36,811 nucleotides of DNA, from NCBI GenBank assembly GCA_015067255.1, contig SVMS01000021.1, positions 1 to 36,811 of the forward strand, read 5' to 3'. Numbering within the stretch: position 1 is the first letter of the stretch; each line of letters starts with the position of its first letter. This DNA comes from Oscillospiraceae bacterium. Lineage in GTDB: Bacteria; Bacillota; Clostridia; Oscillospirales; SIG519. Under the pieces are notes generated by a model. It was not told the origin of the DNA and ran no database searches. It saw only the letters and a program-made list of their open reading frames with translations. The position numbers and the translations under genes are program-made. Shown here piece after piece: positions 16,127 through 26,016 of the stretch.

Positions 16127-19100
16127 TTATTCTGTTTTTTCTTCTATATTCTTCTTAGTTTCACTATACTTTGAAATAAAGCCTTCAAGCTGTTCGACTG
16201 TGTCCTCGGGGGTAAGTCGAAGAGATATATACGCTTTTCCCGCAGTTGAGAGCATAAGTCTGCCTCGATACTGCGCCGAAAGAATTGAAAAGGCTTGCAA
16301 ATCGGGCTTATCGGTATAAAGAACAAGCACTTTTCCATTTTGTACTATCTCCGTTATTTTAAGCTTTGCCGCCGCATTTTTAATTGTTGCAATTTTTATA
16401 AGAGTAAGCACGCAGGGTGGCGGCTCTCCGTAACGGTCTATAAGCTCGTCTAAAATATCCTCTACGTCCTCCTCTGTTTCTATTGAGGATATCTTTTTAT
16501 AAAATTCTATTCTTTCCTCACCCGAAAAGATATAGTCGTTGGGGATATAAGCCGAAACGTTTATATCAATTACGCAGGAAATCTCCTCTATCGGCTCGCC
16601 CTTTTGAATGGCAATTGCCTCTTTGAGTAGACTTACATACATATCGTAGCCCACAGCCTCCATATGTCCGTGCTGTTTTGCGCCTAAAACATTTCCTGCT
16701 CCTCTTATCTCCAAATCACGCATAGCAATTTTAAGCCCTGAGCCAAATTCCGTGTACTCCTTGATTGCAAGCAGTCTTTTTGCCGCATCCTCAGATAAAA
16801 CCTTGCCCTTTTTATACATAAGGTAAGCGTAGGCACGCCTTGAGCTTCTGCCGACTCTGCCCCTTATCTGATGAAGCTGTGCAAGTCCCAATTTGTCGGC
16901 ATCGTAAATAACTATGGTATTTACGTTGGGGACGTCTACACCCGTTTCAATAATAGTTGTACAAACTAAAATGTCAATCTCGCCCTTGACAAGACTTTCC
17001 CAGATTGCCGACATTTCCTCCTCGCCCATTTTTCCGTGAGCTACTGCAATTCGGGCATCGGGTAAGCTTTCCCCTATCTGAGATGCAATTTTATAAATGC
17101 TCTCTATTCTATTATATAAAACATAAGCCTGTCCGCCTCTTGCCAGTTCCTTTGCCAAAGCATCTGTTATAAGGGATAAATCCTGCTCCGCCACAAAGGT
17201 CTGAATTGGATGTCTGTTCTGGGGCGGCTCTTCAATAACCGACATATCTCTTATTCCCGTAAGCGCCATATTAAGCGTTCTGGGAATAGGTGTTGCAGAA
17301 AGAGCAAGAGCATCTACCGACTTTGTCAATTCTTTCAGCTTTTCCTTATGGCTTACTCCGAAGCGTTGCTCCTCGTCAACTATAACAAGTCCCAAATCCT
17401 TAAAGGCAATATCCTTTTGTAAAAGACGGTGTGTGCCTATAATTATATCAACCTCGCCCGTTTTAAGCTGTTTAACTATCTTTTCCTGTTGCTTCGGCGT
17501 TCTGAAACGGGACAGCATCTCAACCTTTATGGGATAATCCGCCATACGCTTTGAAACGGTCTGGTAATGCTGCCAGCAAAGCACCGTTGTAGGCACTAAA
17601 ATTGCCACCTGCTTATTGTCGGCAACGGCTTTAAAGGCGGCTCTCAAAGCAACCTCTGTTTTGCCCACGCCCACATCTCCGCACAAAAGACGGTCCATAG
17701 GCTGTGGACGTTGCATATCTCTTTTTATTTCGGCAATACAGCGAAGCTGGTCCTCAGTTTCGTCATATTCAAATTTATTTTCAAAGCCGTGCTGCCAATC
17801 GTCGTCCTCGCAAAAGGCATAGCCCTTGATTTCCATTCTCTGTGCATAGAGCTGTATAAGCTCCTTTGCCATTTCGGCAACCTCGGCACGCACTCTCGAT
17901 TTTGTTCTTGCAAAATCGTTTCCGCCCAATTTATTGAGCCTGATATTTTCAACGTCTGCCCCCATATATTTTGAAATAAGGTCAAGACGTGAGCAGGGAA
18001 TATACAAAACGTCGCTCCCTGCATAGCGGATTTTAAGCTGGTCCTTTGTAACACCGTCAACGGTACGGCTGATAAGTCCCTCAAAAACACCGATACCGTA
18101 ATCGTTATGCACAATATAATCTCCCGGCTTCAAGTCGGTTATTGAGGATATTTCCTTTGATTTTTCGGTGTATTTGTTTTTAGGTCTGAGCTTTTTGCGC
18201 TGTGCTCTTTGCTCTGTATTGTCAGAAAAAATTGCTAAACGGCAAGAGGGTAGCTCATAGCCTGCGTTGAAATAAAAGGGTACTACGTAAACATAGCTTT
18301 CGCTTAAGGTTTCGGGTACATCTGCCGAGGTAACGGCATTTATTCCTTTTTCTTCAAGGCAATCTCTCAGATATGTAGCGTGGGAAGGGTTTGAAGCCGA
18401 AACCAAAATTTTAGTTTTATTTTTATAAAGGGGATATATATCGTCGCAAAGCTCGTCTGTTATTCCTCTCCAATGAGGTGTCTGCCTTGCGTTTATTGAA
18501 AAGAGGGATTTAAGCCTTAAATTGCCCTCGTTTCTTGAAAGATTTTCAAAAATAATTATTCCCTTTTTACCTATTTTCTCCTTGAAGCCTTCCACATCAA
18601 GATAATAGCTTCCCGAAACAAAGGGAATGTCGCTCTCTGCAAGAGCTTTTATATCCTCGTCTATACGAAAGGCACTGCCCTTTACATTTTCAAAAAAGCG
18701 TGCAAACTCAAAGGAAAACAAAAGGCAATCCTCAATATAGTCAAGAAGCGTCGCTTTCTCGGAAAAGACGTAGGGGATATATTTGTCAATAGATGCAAGA
18801 CGGGCAGTATTTCTTATAGCCTCTGCATCTGAATAGAGAGTTTGTGCCGCTGTCTTGTTTTTCTTTTCCATTACACGAGCATCAACCTCAAGGCTTGTGG
18901 CTAAAGCCTCCTTGTCGTCGCCGTCTAAAATGACCTCGGCAACAGGGGTTATTTTTACGCACTCAAGCTGAGAAATTCGTCGCTGTGAAAAAACGTCAAA
19001 TTCCCCTATTAAATCGGGCTCATCTCCGAAATATTCTATTCTGACAGGGTTTTCACTCAAAAGGGGGAAAAAGTCTAAAATTCCGCCTCTTATGCAAAAC

Positions 19101-19612
19101 TGTCCCACTCCCTCTACTCTTTCACAGCGGGTATAGCCTGCATTTAAAAGGGAAAACTCCGCATCCTCTAAGGGAAAATCCTCTCCCCTTGTAATTGTAA
19201 CTGTCAAATCGACAAGCTTGCGCTTGTCGATAGTATATCTCATAAGAGCATCGGCAGAGGTAACAACTACGTTAAAATCTCCGCTTATAAGGCGCAAAAG
19301 CACCTCTAAACGCTCCGCCTCCTCCGTTGCAGACGCGCTTTCCACACGTCTGAAAACGTAATCTCTGGGCTTAAACACCAAAACTCCCTCGCCGAAATGG
19401 GCAATAAGGTCATTTTTAGCTCTCGCAAGCTCACCCTCGGGTACAAGCACTACTGCTTTCTTCCCCGTTTTCTGACAAAGGGCATAGGTGAAGGACGCCT
19501 TAAGGCTGTCCGGCACCCCCCACATTGCTGCAGGGAGAGCTTTTTTTCTTACGGCGTCATATAAATCGCAATATTCCTTGCACTGTTCCAGTGCGCTAAG
19601 TAAAAATTTCAT
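16127..19612 (-). CDS. mfd: Transcription-repair coupling factor Mfd
   Basis: Mfd is a DNA translocase that removes RNA polymerase stalled at lesions and recruits UvrA. The 1161-residue length is normal. The order is: UvrB-like N-terminal domains (about 1-350), a CarD-like RNA-polymerase interaction domain (about 490-560, from LKPGDYIVHNDYGIGVFEGL), a RecG-like motor with Walker A GDVGVGKTE (about 640) and DEEQ box IVDEEQRFG, then a helicase C part with IRGRVGRSSRRAYAYL, and a C-terminal D7-type domain. The ATG at 19610-19612 is preceded by AAGGGAAAA. It lies alone between the LRR gene and the aspS operon; no lesion in the frame is visible. Confidence 0.97.
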   Translation of the reverse strand: MKFLLSALEQCKEYCDLYDAVRKKALPAAMWGVPDSLKASFTYALCQKTGKKAVVLVPEGELARAKNDLIAHFGEGVLVFKPRDYVFRRVESASATEEAERLEVLLRLISGDFNVVVTSADALMRYTIDKRKLVDLTVTITRGEDFPLEDAEFSLLNAGYTRCERVEGVGQFCIRGGILDFFPLLSENPVRIEYFGDEPDLIGEFDVFSQRRISQLECVKITPVAEVILDGDDKEALATSLEVDARVMEKKNKTAAQTLYSDAEAIRNTARLASIDKYIPYVFSEKATLLDYIEDCLLFSFEFARFFENVKGSAFRIDEDIKALAESDIPFVSGSYYLDVEGFKEKIGKKGIIIFENLSRNEGNLRLKSLFSINARQTPHWRGITDELCDDIYPLYKNKTKILVSASNPSHATYLRDCLEEKGINAVTSADVPETLSESYVYVVPFYFNAGYELPSCRLAIFSDNTEQRAQRKKLRPKNKYTEKSKEISSITDLKPGDYIVHNDYGIGVFEGLISRTVDGVTKDQLKIRYAGSDVLYIPCSRLDLISKYMGADVENIRLNKLGGNDFARTKSRVRAEVAEMAKELIQLYAQRMEIKGYAFCEDDDWQHGFENKFEYDETEDQLRCIAEIKRDMQRPQPMDRLLCGDVGVGKTEVALRAAFKAVADNKQVAILVPTTVLCWQHYQTVSKRMADYPIKVEMLSRFRTPKQQEKIVKQLKTGEVDIIIGTHRLLQKDIAFKDLGLVIVDEEQRFGVSHKEKLKELTKSVDALALSATPIPRTLNMALTGIRDMSVIEEPPQNRHPIQTFVAEQDLSLITDALAKELARGGQAYVLYNRIESIYKIASQIGESLPDARIAVAHGKMGEEEMSAIWESLVKGEIDILVCTTIIETGVDVPNVNTIVIYDADKLGLAQLHQIRGRVGRSSRRAYAYLMYKKGKVLSEDAAKRLLAIKEYTEFGSGLKIAMRDLEIRGAGNVLGAKQHGHMEAVGYDMYVSLLKEAIAIQKGEPIEEISCVIDINVSAYIPNDYIFSGEERIEFYKKISSIETEEDVEDILDELIDRYGEPPPCVLTLIKIATIKNAAAKLKITEIVQNGKVLVLYTDKPDLQAFSILSAQYRGRLMLSTAGKAYISLRLTPEDTVEQLEGFISKYSETKKNIEEKTE

Positions 19613-19724
19613 ATTTTCCCTTTTTAAATATTACAAAAAGTATAAATATAATCAATATATACTTTTCGTTTATTCTCTTATGTCTATTATATCAATAAAA
19701 ATATAAGAATTTTGTCGCTTTGCG

Positions 19725-19912
19725 TTGCGCAGTAAATTAAAAGCTATGAAGCGAAGCGGAATAATTTAGCTTTAAACAAAGTTTAAAATTTAGCTAAATT
19801 CGCTGTCGCGAGCTAATTGTGCTGATGCACGCTAAATTGCCTTCGGCAGCTAAATTGACCTACGGTCAGCTTAATGCGAATTTTATTTAGCTACTCCGAA
19901 GGAGTTATTTAG
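19725..19912. repeat. Mini-hairpin array with GCTAAATT linker
   Basis: The ~300 nt between mfd and the LRR gene contain no gene. From about 19725 they consist of short hairpins: TTTAAAC-AAA-GTTTAAA, CGC-TGTC-GCG, GTGC-TGAT-GCAC, TGCC-TTC-GGCA, GACC-TAC-GGTC and ACTCC-GAA-GGAGT. Each is separated by AGCTAAATT or its complement, with the palindromic AATTTAGCTAAATT at 19787-19800. Stems differ from one another; the linker is constant. The array touches the LRR stop codon. Function is unknown. Confidence 0.8.
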
Positions 19913-20998
19913 CTACCCCTTAAAAATCATCGCTTTCAATATCAGTAAATCATAAATATCAAAAACCAAATCACCGTTCATATCTGCCGTTTCACTATGA
20001 GCCTCTTTCCCAATTATGCCGTTTCTCAAGCTTATGGCATCAAGTACATTTATCTCTCCGTCGTCGTTTGTATCGCCTGTAACAGCTTCATTTCCTGTGT
20101 AGTTATAATGAATATTAGCATTTAACAAATAATCATTCTCTTCACCTATTACAATGTTTTCCCACTGCTTCTCTGTACCCGAATAATATACATCTGACAG
20201 AGCATAACAATCGCCAAAAGCATAATCCTCTATGCTTGTAACACTGTCGGGGATGTTTATACTTGTTAGGCTTTCGCAACCATAAAATGCCCAACTACCT
20301 ATACTTGTAACACTGTTTCCGATGGCTACTCTTGTAAGATTATAACAACAATAAAATGCCCAACCGCCTATACTTGTAACGCTATCGGGAATGGTTATAC
20401 TTGTTAAGCTTTCGCAACTAAAAAATGCAGAATCTCCTATACTTGTAACTTTGTCGGGTATAGTTATACTTGTTAAGCTTATGCATTCATAAAAGGCATA
20501 ATTTCCTATACTTGTAACACTGTCGGGGATTTTTATACTTGCAAGACTTGAGCAATAAGCAAATGCATTGACCTCTATTCTCGTAATGCTGTTGGGTATA
20601 GTTATACTTGTAAGATTAGAACAGCGAGAAAATGCTCTGATACCTATGCTTGTAACGCTGTCGGGAATTGTTATATTTGTTAAGCTTTTGCAACCATAAA
20701 ACGCCTCATTTCCTATACTTGCAACACTATCGGGGATTGTTATGCTTGCAAGGTTCGAGCAATATTCAAATGCAAAATTACCTATACTTGTAACAGGATA
20801 ACCGCCTAAGGTTGAAGGAATGGTAATATCGCCGCTTATCGAAGTATCGCAACCTGTTATAGTTGCCTCATCGTTTAATACCTCATATGTATAATATCCC
20901 TCGGTTTCTGCGCTAACGGTAAAAACACCTATAGGCAGAATAGCAGTAATCAATGCGATAGTAAGCAAAATTGAAAATAATTTTTTTGTTGTTTTCAT
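19913..20998 (-). CDS. Secreted BspA-like leucine-rich-repeat protein with C-terminal dockerin
   Basis: The 361-residue protein has a signal peptide (about 1-31, ending VSAE). Roughly ten BspA/TpLRR-type repeats of about 23 residues follow (ITIPDSVTSIGNEAFYGC pattern, about 60-290), ending in a type I dockerin (about 300-361). The dockerin has two calcium-binding segments, GDTNDDGEINVLDAISL and ADMNGDLVFDIYDLLIL. Dockerins plug into cohesin-bearing scaffoldins; LRR domains of this kind usually bind proteins or glycans. It should therefore be an extracellular or cell-surface adhesin-like or cellulosome-attached protein. The ATG is preceded by AAAGGAGG and, 18 nt further up, by a 12-bp hairpin (21026-21053). 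The gene stands alone; no scaffoldin is in the window. Confidence 0.9.
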   Translation of the reverse strand: MKTTKKLFSILLTIALITAILPIGVFTVSAETEGYYTYEVLNDEATITGCDTSISGDITIPSTLGGYPVTSIGNFAFEYCSNLASITIPDSVASIGNEAFYGCKSLTNITIPDSVTSIGIRAFSRCSNLTSITIPNSITRIEVNAFAYCSSLASIKIPDSVTSIGNYAFYECISLTSITIPDKVTSIGDSAFFSCESLTSITIPDSVTSIGGWAFYCCYNLTRVAIGNSVTSIGSWAFYGCESLTSINIPDSVTSIEDYAFGDCYALSDVYYSGTEKQWENIVIGEENDYLLNANIHYNYTGNEAVTGDTNDDGEINVLDAISLRNGIIGKEAHSETADMNGDLVFDIYDLLILKAMIFKG

Positions 20999-21025
20999 AA
21001 ACTTTTTCCTCCTTTGCGTAATAGC

Positions 21026-21335
21026 GATGAAAATTTCTCAAGAAATTTTCATCATATCGCAATCGACCTGAAAGGGCGATTATATCGCATTTGTCATAGA
21101 CAAATATATCGCACGAGCGTAAGCGAGTGTATCGCTTTTATTATTTATTATTTATTCAATATTCTTTATTCTTTAAACAACAATCATAATATTGGTTGTT
21201 CTTTTTGTTTAGCGATATAAATCCCTTACGGGATTTGCGATATACGCAAAAGCGTGCGATATGCTTTTGACAAGATTGTCAAAACCGCGATATGTTGCCT
21301 GCGGCAACGAGATAATTGTGCTGCCGCACAATTAT
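21026..21335. repeat. Mini-hairpin array with ATATCGC linker
   Basis: This 330-nt gene-free stretch has about ten short hairpins: GATGAAAATTTC-TCAA-complement (21026-21053), ATTTGTC-ATA-GACAAAT, AAATCCC-TTAC-GGGATTT, ACGC-AAAA-GCGT, TTTTGACA-AGAT-TGTCAAAA, GTTGCC-TGC-GGCAAC and ATAATTGTGC-TGCC-complement (21312-21335). They are separated by ATATCGC/GCGATAT linkers. The last hairpin includes the rpoD stop codon and may serve as its 3' end. Around 21140-21170 lies a patch of ATTTATTATTTATTC-like iterations. Function is unknown. Confidence 0.8.
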
Positions 21336-22474
21336 TCCAAAAAGTCCTTTAATCTTTTGCTTCTGCTGGGGTGGCGGAGCTTTCTCAAGGCTTTAGCTTC
21401 AATCTGACGTATTCTCTCTCTTGTAACCTCGAATTCCTTGCCCACCTCTTCAAGAGTTCTCATTCTGCCGTCCTCAAGGCCGAAACGAAGGCTCAACACC
21501 TTAGCTTCTCTGGGGGTAAGAGTTGCAAGCACGTCTGCCAATTCCTCCTTAAGCAATACGTGGGAAGCCGCCTCTGCAGGCGCAGGAATATCCTCATCGG
21601 GAATAAAGTCGCCCAAGTGGCTGTCCTCCTCTTCACCGATAGGTGTTTCAAGGGAAACGGGCTCCTGTGCGATTTTAAGAATATCTCTTACCTTGTCTGC
21701 AGGCATACTCATTTCAATAGCGATTTCCTCTGCTCTGGGCTGTCTGCCAAGCTCCTGCTCCAGCTGACGCTCAACACGGGAAACCTTATTTATTGTTTCA
21801 ACCATATGAACGGGTATTCTTATTGTTCTTGCCTGGTCTGCAATAGCTCTTGTAATAGCCTGTCTTATCCACCAGGTTGCATAGGTGGAAAACTTAAAGC
21901 CTTTCTGGCAGTCAAACTTTTCAACGGCTTTTATAAGGCCTAAATTACCCTCTTGAATAAGGTCAAGGAAAAGCATACCTCTGCCCACATATCTTTTTGC
22001 AATACTTACAACAAGACGCAAGTTTGCCTCTGCAAGAAGCTGTTTTGCCTTTTCGTCGCCATCGGACATTTTTTGCGCCAATGACTGCTCCTCCTCGGGA
22101 GTGAGCAGGGGCACACGGCCGATTTCCTTAAGATAAACTTTAACGGGGTCGTCAATGCTTACGCCCTCAGCCATAAGAGCTTTTTCAATCTCTTCGGGGG
22201 CAAGCTTTAATTCCTCAACCTCTTCCTCAAGCTCTGAAATTTCGTCCTCGGGGATATCAATTTCCTCGATAATTTCAACGCCCATAGCCTCTAAGCTGTC
22301 ATATATTTTTTCAAACTGGTCAGCATCAATATCAATTTCGCTCAAGGACTCGATAATTTCATTTTTGGAAAGAGAGCCTTTACTCTTTGCCTTTTCTATA
22401 AGATTTTTAAGTACCGTCTTTTTATCCTTTTCTCCTACTTGGTTTTCTGTGTTCTGAACGTTTGCCTCTGCCAT
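21332..22474 (-). CDS. rpoD: Housekeeping sigma factor SigA (RpoD)
   Basis: This is the primary sigma factor, directing RNA polymerase to TTGACA/TATAAT promoters such as several in this window. The 380-residue protein has an acidic N-terminal region 1.1 (about 1-100, rich in Glu), region 2 with [20 protein letters not shown] (2.3-2.4, -10 recognition), region 3, and region 4.2 with [20 protein letters not shown] (-35 recognition). The ATG at 22472-22474 lies 2 nt after the dnaG stop, with its AAAGGGAG inside dnaG. dgt-dnaG-rpoD is the standard clostridial macromolecular-synthesis cluster. Confidence 0.97.
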   Translation of the reverse strand: MAEANVQNTENQVGEKDKKTVLKNLIEKAKSKGSLSKNEIIESLSEIDIDADQFEKIYDSLEAMGVEIIEEIDIPEDEISELEEEVEELKLAPEEIEKALMAEGVSIDDPVKVYLKEIGRVPLLTPEEEQSLAQKMSDGDEKAKQLLAEANLRLVVSIAKRYVGRGMLFLDLIQEGNLGLIKAVEKFDCQKGFKFSTYATWWIRQAITRAIADQARTIRIPVHMVETINKVSRVERQLEQELGRQPRAEEIAIEMSMPADKVRDILKIAQEPVSLETPIGEEEDSHLGDFIPDEDIPAPAEAASHVLLKEELADVLATLTPREAKVLSLRFGLEDGRMRTLEEVGKEFEVTRERIRQIEAKALRKLRHPSRSKRLKDFLE

Positions 22475-22476
22475 AT

Positions 22477-24246
22477 TTATTCTCCCTTTCTCTTTTGTAA
22501 ATCCTTCATCATTTTCAACAGCTCGTCGTTGGAAACTTCCTTTAAATTTTGAGCTCTTATTTTTTCGTTTTCCGTTTTTATTACATCTGACAGCTCTGAA
22601 ACAATACTTCTGTCAAAGTTTATATTCAAATTGCTTTTGACAATAATTGCCGTTATTCTGCTCATTTCATCGCTTGTAAAATCCTTTGAGAAAAAGGTCA
22701 AGTCAAGCGCCTGTCCCGTTTCAATTCGGGCAACGATATATTCAAACAGACGGCGGTTAAACTCAGTTACAAACTCGCCTGCCGAAATATTCTGCTGAAC
22801 GGTTGACAGAAAATCGGGGTTTTTGTAAATAACTCCGATAAGCTCCTCCTCAGCTCTTGCCGCTTTCAGATGCGTGCTTTTTTCGGGGTTTACTCTGTCT
22901 TTTATTCCCAAAAGCATCTCGTTTTGTGTTTTAAATTCATTTTTACGGCTTTTTTGTGCATTTATTTTTAAAAGCCTGTTTACTTCGGCAGAAATCGCAG
23001 AAGCGCTTATATTAGTTTGCTTTGCAATTTTGTTAATATACACTTCTCGCTCAATTGCGTTATATACCTGACTTATAACGTTTGCCGCATCCTTTATAAA
23101 ATAAACGGTATCGTCAGCCGAGTCTAAATTATATTTCGACAAAAGCTTCTGAATTTTAAAGTCAATATGACCTCCGCTGCCCTCAAGCAAATTTTTAAAA
23201 CGCTCTGCGCCAAAGGTCCTTATAAATTCATCGGGGTCCTTTCCCCCTACTATGCTCAGAACCTTTACATTTACCCCCACCTCGTTCAAAAGGGTAATTG
23301 CCTTGTTTGTCGCCGCTTGCCCTGCTCCGTCAGCATCGTATGCAAGCACAACCTCCTTGCTGTATCGGGAAATAAGCCTTGCCTGCTCCTTTGTTATTGC
23401 TGTTCCTAAGGTTGCAACGGCATAGTCAAAGCCTGCCTGATGCATTGAAATAACGTCCATATAGCCTTCGCATAAAATAAGCTTGCCTGCAGGTGAATTT
23501 TTTGCAAAATTCAGCGCAAAAAGATTTAAGCTCTTTTTAAAAGCAAGGGTATCGGGTGAGTTTAAGTATTTAGGCTTACTGTCATCAAGCACACGTCCGC
23601 CAAAGCCGATAACGTTACCCCGTAAATCTATAATGGGGAACATAAGTCTGTTACGGAATTTGTCGTATACAGAATTTTTTTCGGTATTTTTAACGGCAAG
23701 GCCTCCTGCCACCATTTCATTTTCACTAAAACCCTGCGATTTTAGATAATCTCTTAAATCACTCCAGCTGTCAGGGGCAAAGCCGATGCCGAAATGCCGT
23801 ATTGTCTTTTGCAAAAGACCTCTTTTTTTGACATATTCCTGAGCGACCTTTGCCTTTGGGTCATACAGGCATTTATGGAAAAAGCCTGCCGCTTTTTTGT
23901 TCATCTCAATTATTCTTGCCCTTTGAACACTGTTCTGACGGTCATCATCAGTTTCAGGTACTGTAAGTCCTGCATATTCAGCTAACAGACGTATAGCCTC
24001 AAGGTAATCGAGATTTTCCATTCTCATAACATAGCTTATTATATCTCCCCCTGCTCCGCAGCCGAAGCAATAAAAGGACTGAGTATCGGGGAAAACTGTA
24101 AAGGACGGCGTTTTCTCGCTGTGGAAGGGACAAAGCCCCACGATATTACTGCCCGTTCTTTTAAGCTGTAAATTTCTTAATATATAATCCTCTATATTTA
24201 TTCTGTCTTTCAGCTCCTGTAAAAAGCTGTCCGGTATTTTTGCCAA
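22477..24246 (-). CDS. dnaG: DNA primase DnaG
   Basis: DnaG makes RNA primers at replication forks. The 589-residue protein has an N-terminal zinc domain (Cys39, His42, Cys60, Cys63 in [11 protein letters not shown] and CFGCGAGG), the primase core, and a TOPRIM fold with the catalytic acids in LCEGYMDVI and YDADGAG. A C-terminal helicase-interaction domain (about 440-589) follows. The ATG at 24244-24246 follows CGGTGAAACC, a weak ribosome binding site. It sits between dgt (35 nt upstream) and rpoD (2 nt downstream). Nothing unusual is seen. Confidence 0.97.
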   Translation of the reverse strand: MAKIPDSFLQELKDRINIEDYILRNLQLKRTGSNIVGLCPFHSEKTPSFTVFPDTQSFYCFGCGAGGDIISYVMRMENLDYLEAIRLLAEYAGLTVPETDDDRQNSVQRARIIEMNKKAAGFFHKCLYDPKAKVAQEYVKKRGLLQKTIRHFGIGFAPDSWSDLRDYLKSQGFSENEMVAGGLAVKNTEKNSVYDKFRNRLMFPIIDLRGNVIGFGGRVLDDSKPKYLNSPDTLAFKKSLNLFALNFAKNSPAGKLILCEGYMDVISMHQAGFDYAVATLGTAITKEQARLISRYSKEVVLAYDADGAGQAATNKAITLLNEVGVNVKVLSIVGGKDPDEFIRTFGAERFKNLLEGSGGHIDFKIQKLLSKYNLDSADDTVYFIKDAANVISQVYNAIEREVYINKIAKQTNISASAISAEVNRLLKINAQKSRKNEFKTQNEMLLGIKDRVNPEKSTHLKAARAEEELIGVIYKNPDFLSTVQQNISAGEFVTEFNRRLFEYIVARIETGQALDLTFFSKDFTSDEMSRITAIIVKSNLNINFDRSIVSELSDVIKTENEKIRAQNLKEVSNDELLKMMKDLQKRKGE

Positions 24247-24281
24247 GGTTTCACCGCCTTTTTAATAAGTTTCATCTTCTT

Positions 24282-25286
24282 TTATTTCAACGTCCATGCG
24301 GACGGCACATATATTTTTGTAAATTCTGAGATTGCGTAATGGTCGGACATTGCCGAAACATAGTCAAGAACTGCCCTTTCAACGCCCTCTTTTTCCAAGG
24401 TGTTTTTATAAAAATCGGGAAGCTTGTCGGGATTTTCTACATAGTACAGATAAAGCTGTTTTACAAGCTCCTCTGCCTTGCCCTCTTCCTTTTTGGCAAC
24501 AGAGCCGAAATATACATTTGAAAACATAAATTTTTTAAGCTCCAGAGTTGCCTGTAAAATTTCTTCACTCATTGATATAGATGGCTTTTCTATACTGTTT
24601 TTGATTATATCGGTAATCATAACAGTTATTCTTTTGCTGTGGGTTTCTCCCAACGCCTTTTTAAATTCTACGGGGATATCCTCTAATATTCCGCCTCTTA
24701 TAGCATCGTCAATATCGTGATTTATATAGGCAATAACGTCGGCATAACGAACTACCTGTCCTTCTAAAGTGGCGGGCTTTCCCTCCCACGTGTGATTTGC
24801 AAAGCCGTCAAGCACCTCTTTTGTAAGGTTAAGACCTTTAAAGCCCTTTTCCAGATACTGCGCAACTCGTACGCTGTTTTTATCGTGCTCAAAGCCCAAA
24901 GGGCAAATTTCATTGAGCGCTCTCTCCCCTGCGTGCCCGAAAGGAGTATGCCCCAAATCGTGTCCCAAGGCAATAGCCTCTGTCAAGTCCTCATTGAGCC
25001 TTAACGCTCTCGAAATAGTTCTTCCCACCTGAGAAACCTCAAGGGTATGGGTAAGCCTTGTTCTGTAATGGTCGCCCTCGGGGGATAAAAAAACCTGTGT
25101 CTTATGCTTTAATCGTCTGAAGGATTTACAGTGGATTATCCTGTCCCTGTCCCTTTGGAAAACAGTTCTTATATCGTCTTGCTTCTGTTCCTTTTCTCTG
25201 CCCTGAGAATTCTCAGCCAAAACGGCATACTGACTTAAAGTCTCTCTTTCTCTCTTTTCTTGCATCTGTCTTATGTTCATTTCCAA
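24282..25286 (-). CDS. dgt: Deoxyguanosinetriphosphate triphosphohydrolase-like HD protein
   Basis: This HD-domain dNTPase releases tripolyphosphate from dNTPs. It is 334 residues, like the short Gram-positive Dgt group. Metal ligands are visible in RLTHTLEVSQ (His), IALGHDLGHTPFGH (His-Asp, then His) and a later Asp in VVRYADVIAYINHDIDD. The start is most likely TTG at 25284-25286 because AGGAGG lies 8 nt before it; the next ATG, two codons on, would be 14 nt away. It is the first gene of dgt-dnaG-rpoD. The 112 nt upstream are AT-rich with a small hairpin, GCGTT-GTA-ACGC, followed by ATGAATTG linkers. Confidence 0.92.
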   Translation of the reverse strand: MEMNIRQMQEKRERETLSQYAVLAENSQGREKEQKQDDIRTVFQRDRDRIIHCKSFRRLKHKTQVFLSPEGDHYRTRLTHTLEVSQVGRTISRALRLNEDLTEAIALGHDLGHTPFGHAGERALNEICPLGFEHDKNSVRVAQYLEKGFKGLNLTKEVLDGFANHTWEGKPATLEGQVVRYADVIAYINHDIDDAIRGGILEDIPVEFKKALGETHSKRITVMITDIIKNSIEKPSISMSEEILQATLELKKFMFSNVYFGSVAKKEEGKAEELVKQLYLYYVENPDKLPDFYKNTLEKEGVERAVLDYVSAMSDHYAISEFTKIYVPSAWTLK

Positions 25287-25398
25287 AGTTATTTCCTCCT
25301 TTACATATATAAATACGGAAATTTGTCAAAAAATCCTCTTTTTATTTTAAAAAAGTTTTTTTGCGTTGTAACGCTATGAATTGATGCTTCGCAGTTCA

Positions 25399-25863
25399 TT
25401 ATAAAAGTTTTGCTAAATTTATTATCGTCTTTTCCTTCTTCTTTGCATATTCTATTGTTTTTGAGGCTCCGCCTTTTTCCTCAACATAGCATATAATTAA
25501 ATCTGCTCTGTCCACCATTTCACGATTGCGTGCCTGTATTGCCGCCTTTGGATGCACCCCTGCACAAGCTATTTCCACATCGGTATAATAATTGTAAAAG
25601 GCTTCTTTGTTGTTTGAAAACTCTGCCGTTGAATAAGGAAGCACCAATACAAGAGAGCTGTTACACTCTCCGTACTTTTTTCTTGCCCTAAGCACTGCCG
25701 AAGATGCAAATCTGTCAAAATCTCCGTTTCGTCCCACAAGAAACTCGACATATTCCTTTTCTCTGATAAGCTTTCCTACTTTCTCCTCAAGTAAATCTTC
25801 CACTTTAATCAGATTATCTATATGCCTGTGCCCGAAAAACGCAACTGTAAAAAAATCAAACAT
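25399..25863 (-). CDS. SLOG-family (DUF1273-like) nucleotide-binding-fold protein
   Basis: This 154-residue protein begins MFDFFTVAFFGHRHID. The G-H-R motif after a hydrophobic strand, the region VEFLVGRNGDFDRFASSAVL and the late RADLIICYVEEKGGASKTIEYA are typical of YspA/YoqJ-like SLOG Rossmann folds, which bind nucleotides or nucleotide-derived signals. The biological role of this subgroup is not settled. I chose the ATG at 25861-25863 because GGAGGG lies 8 nt upstream; the longer frame to 25962 adds residues without family similarity. It stands alone, transcribed away from the two XRE genes. The mini-hairpin ATGAATTGATGC at its 3' end belongs to the intergenic arrays. Confidence 0.75.
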   Translation of the reverse strand: MFDFFTVAFFGHRHIDNLIKVEDLLEEKVGKLIREKEYVEFLVGRNGDFDRFASSAVLRARKKYGECNSSLVLVLPYSTAEFSNNKEAFYNYYTDVEIACAGVHPKAAIQARNREMVDRADLIICYVEEKGGASKTIEYAKKKEKTIINLAKLL

Positions 25864-26016
25864 TTTATATTCCCTCCATATAACAGTTATGGGCTTATTT
25901 CCGTTATTTTCATCATTATAGCATTTACAATCCCACATTTCAACAAATTTAACATCTGACAACCAATAATTTTGCCATTCATATAGGTTAAAATATAATA
26001 AAGGAGTGGTAAGATT

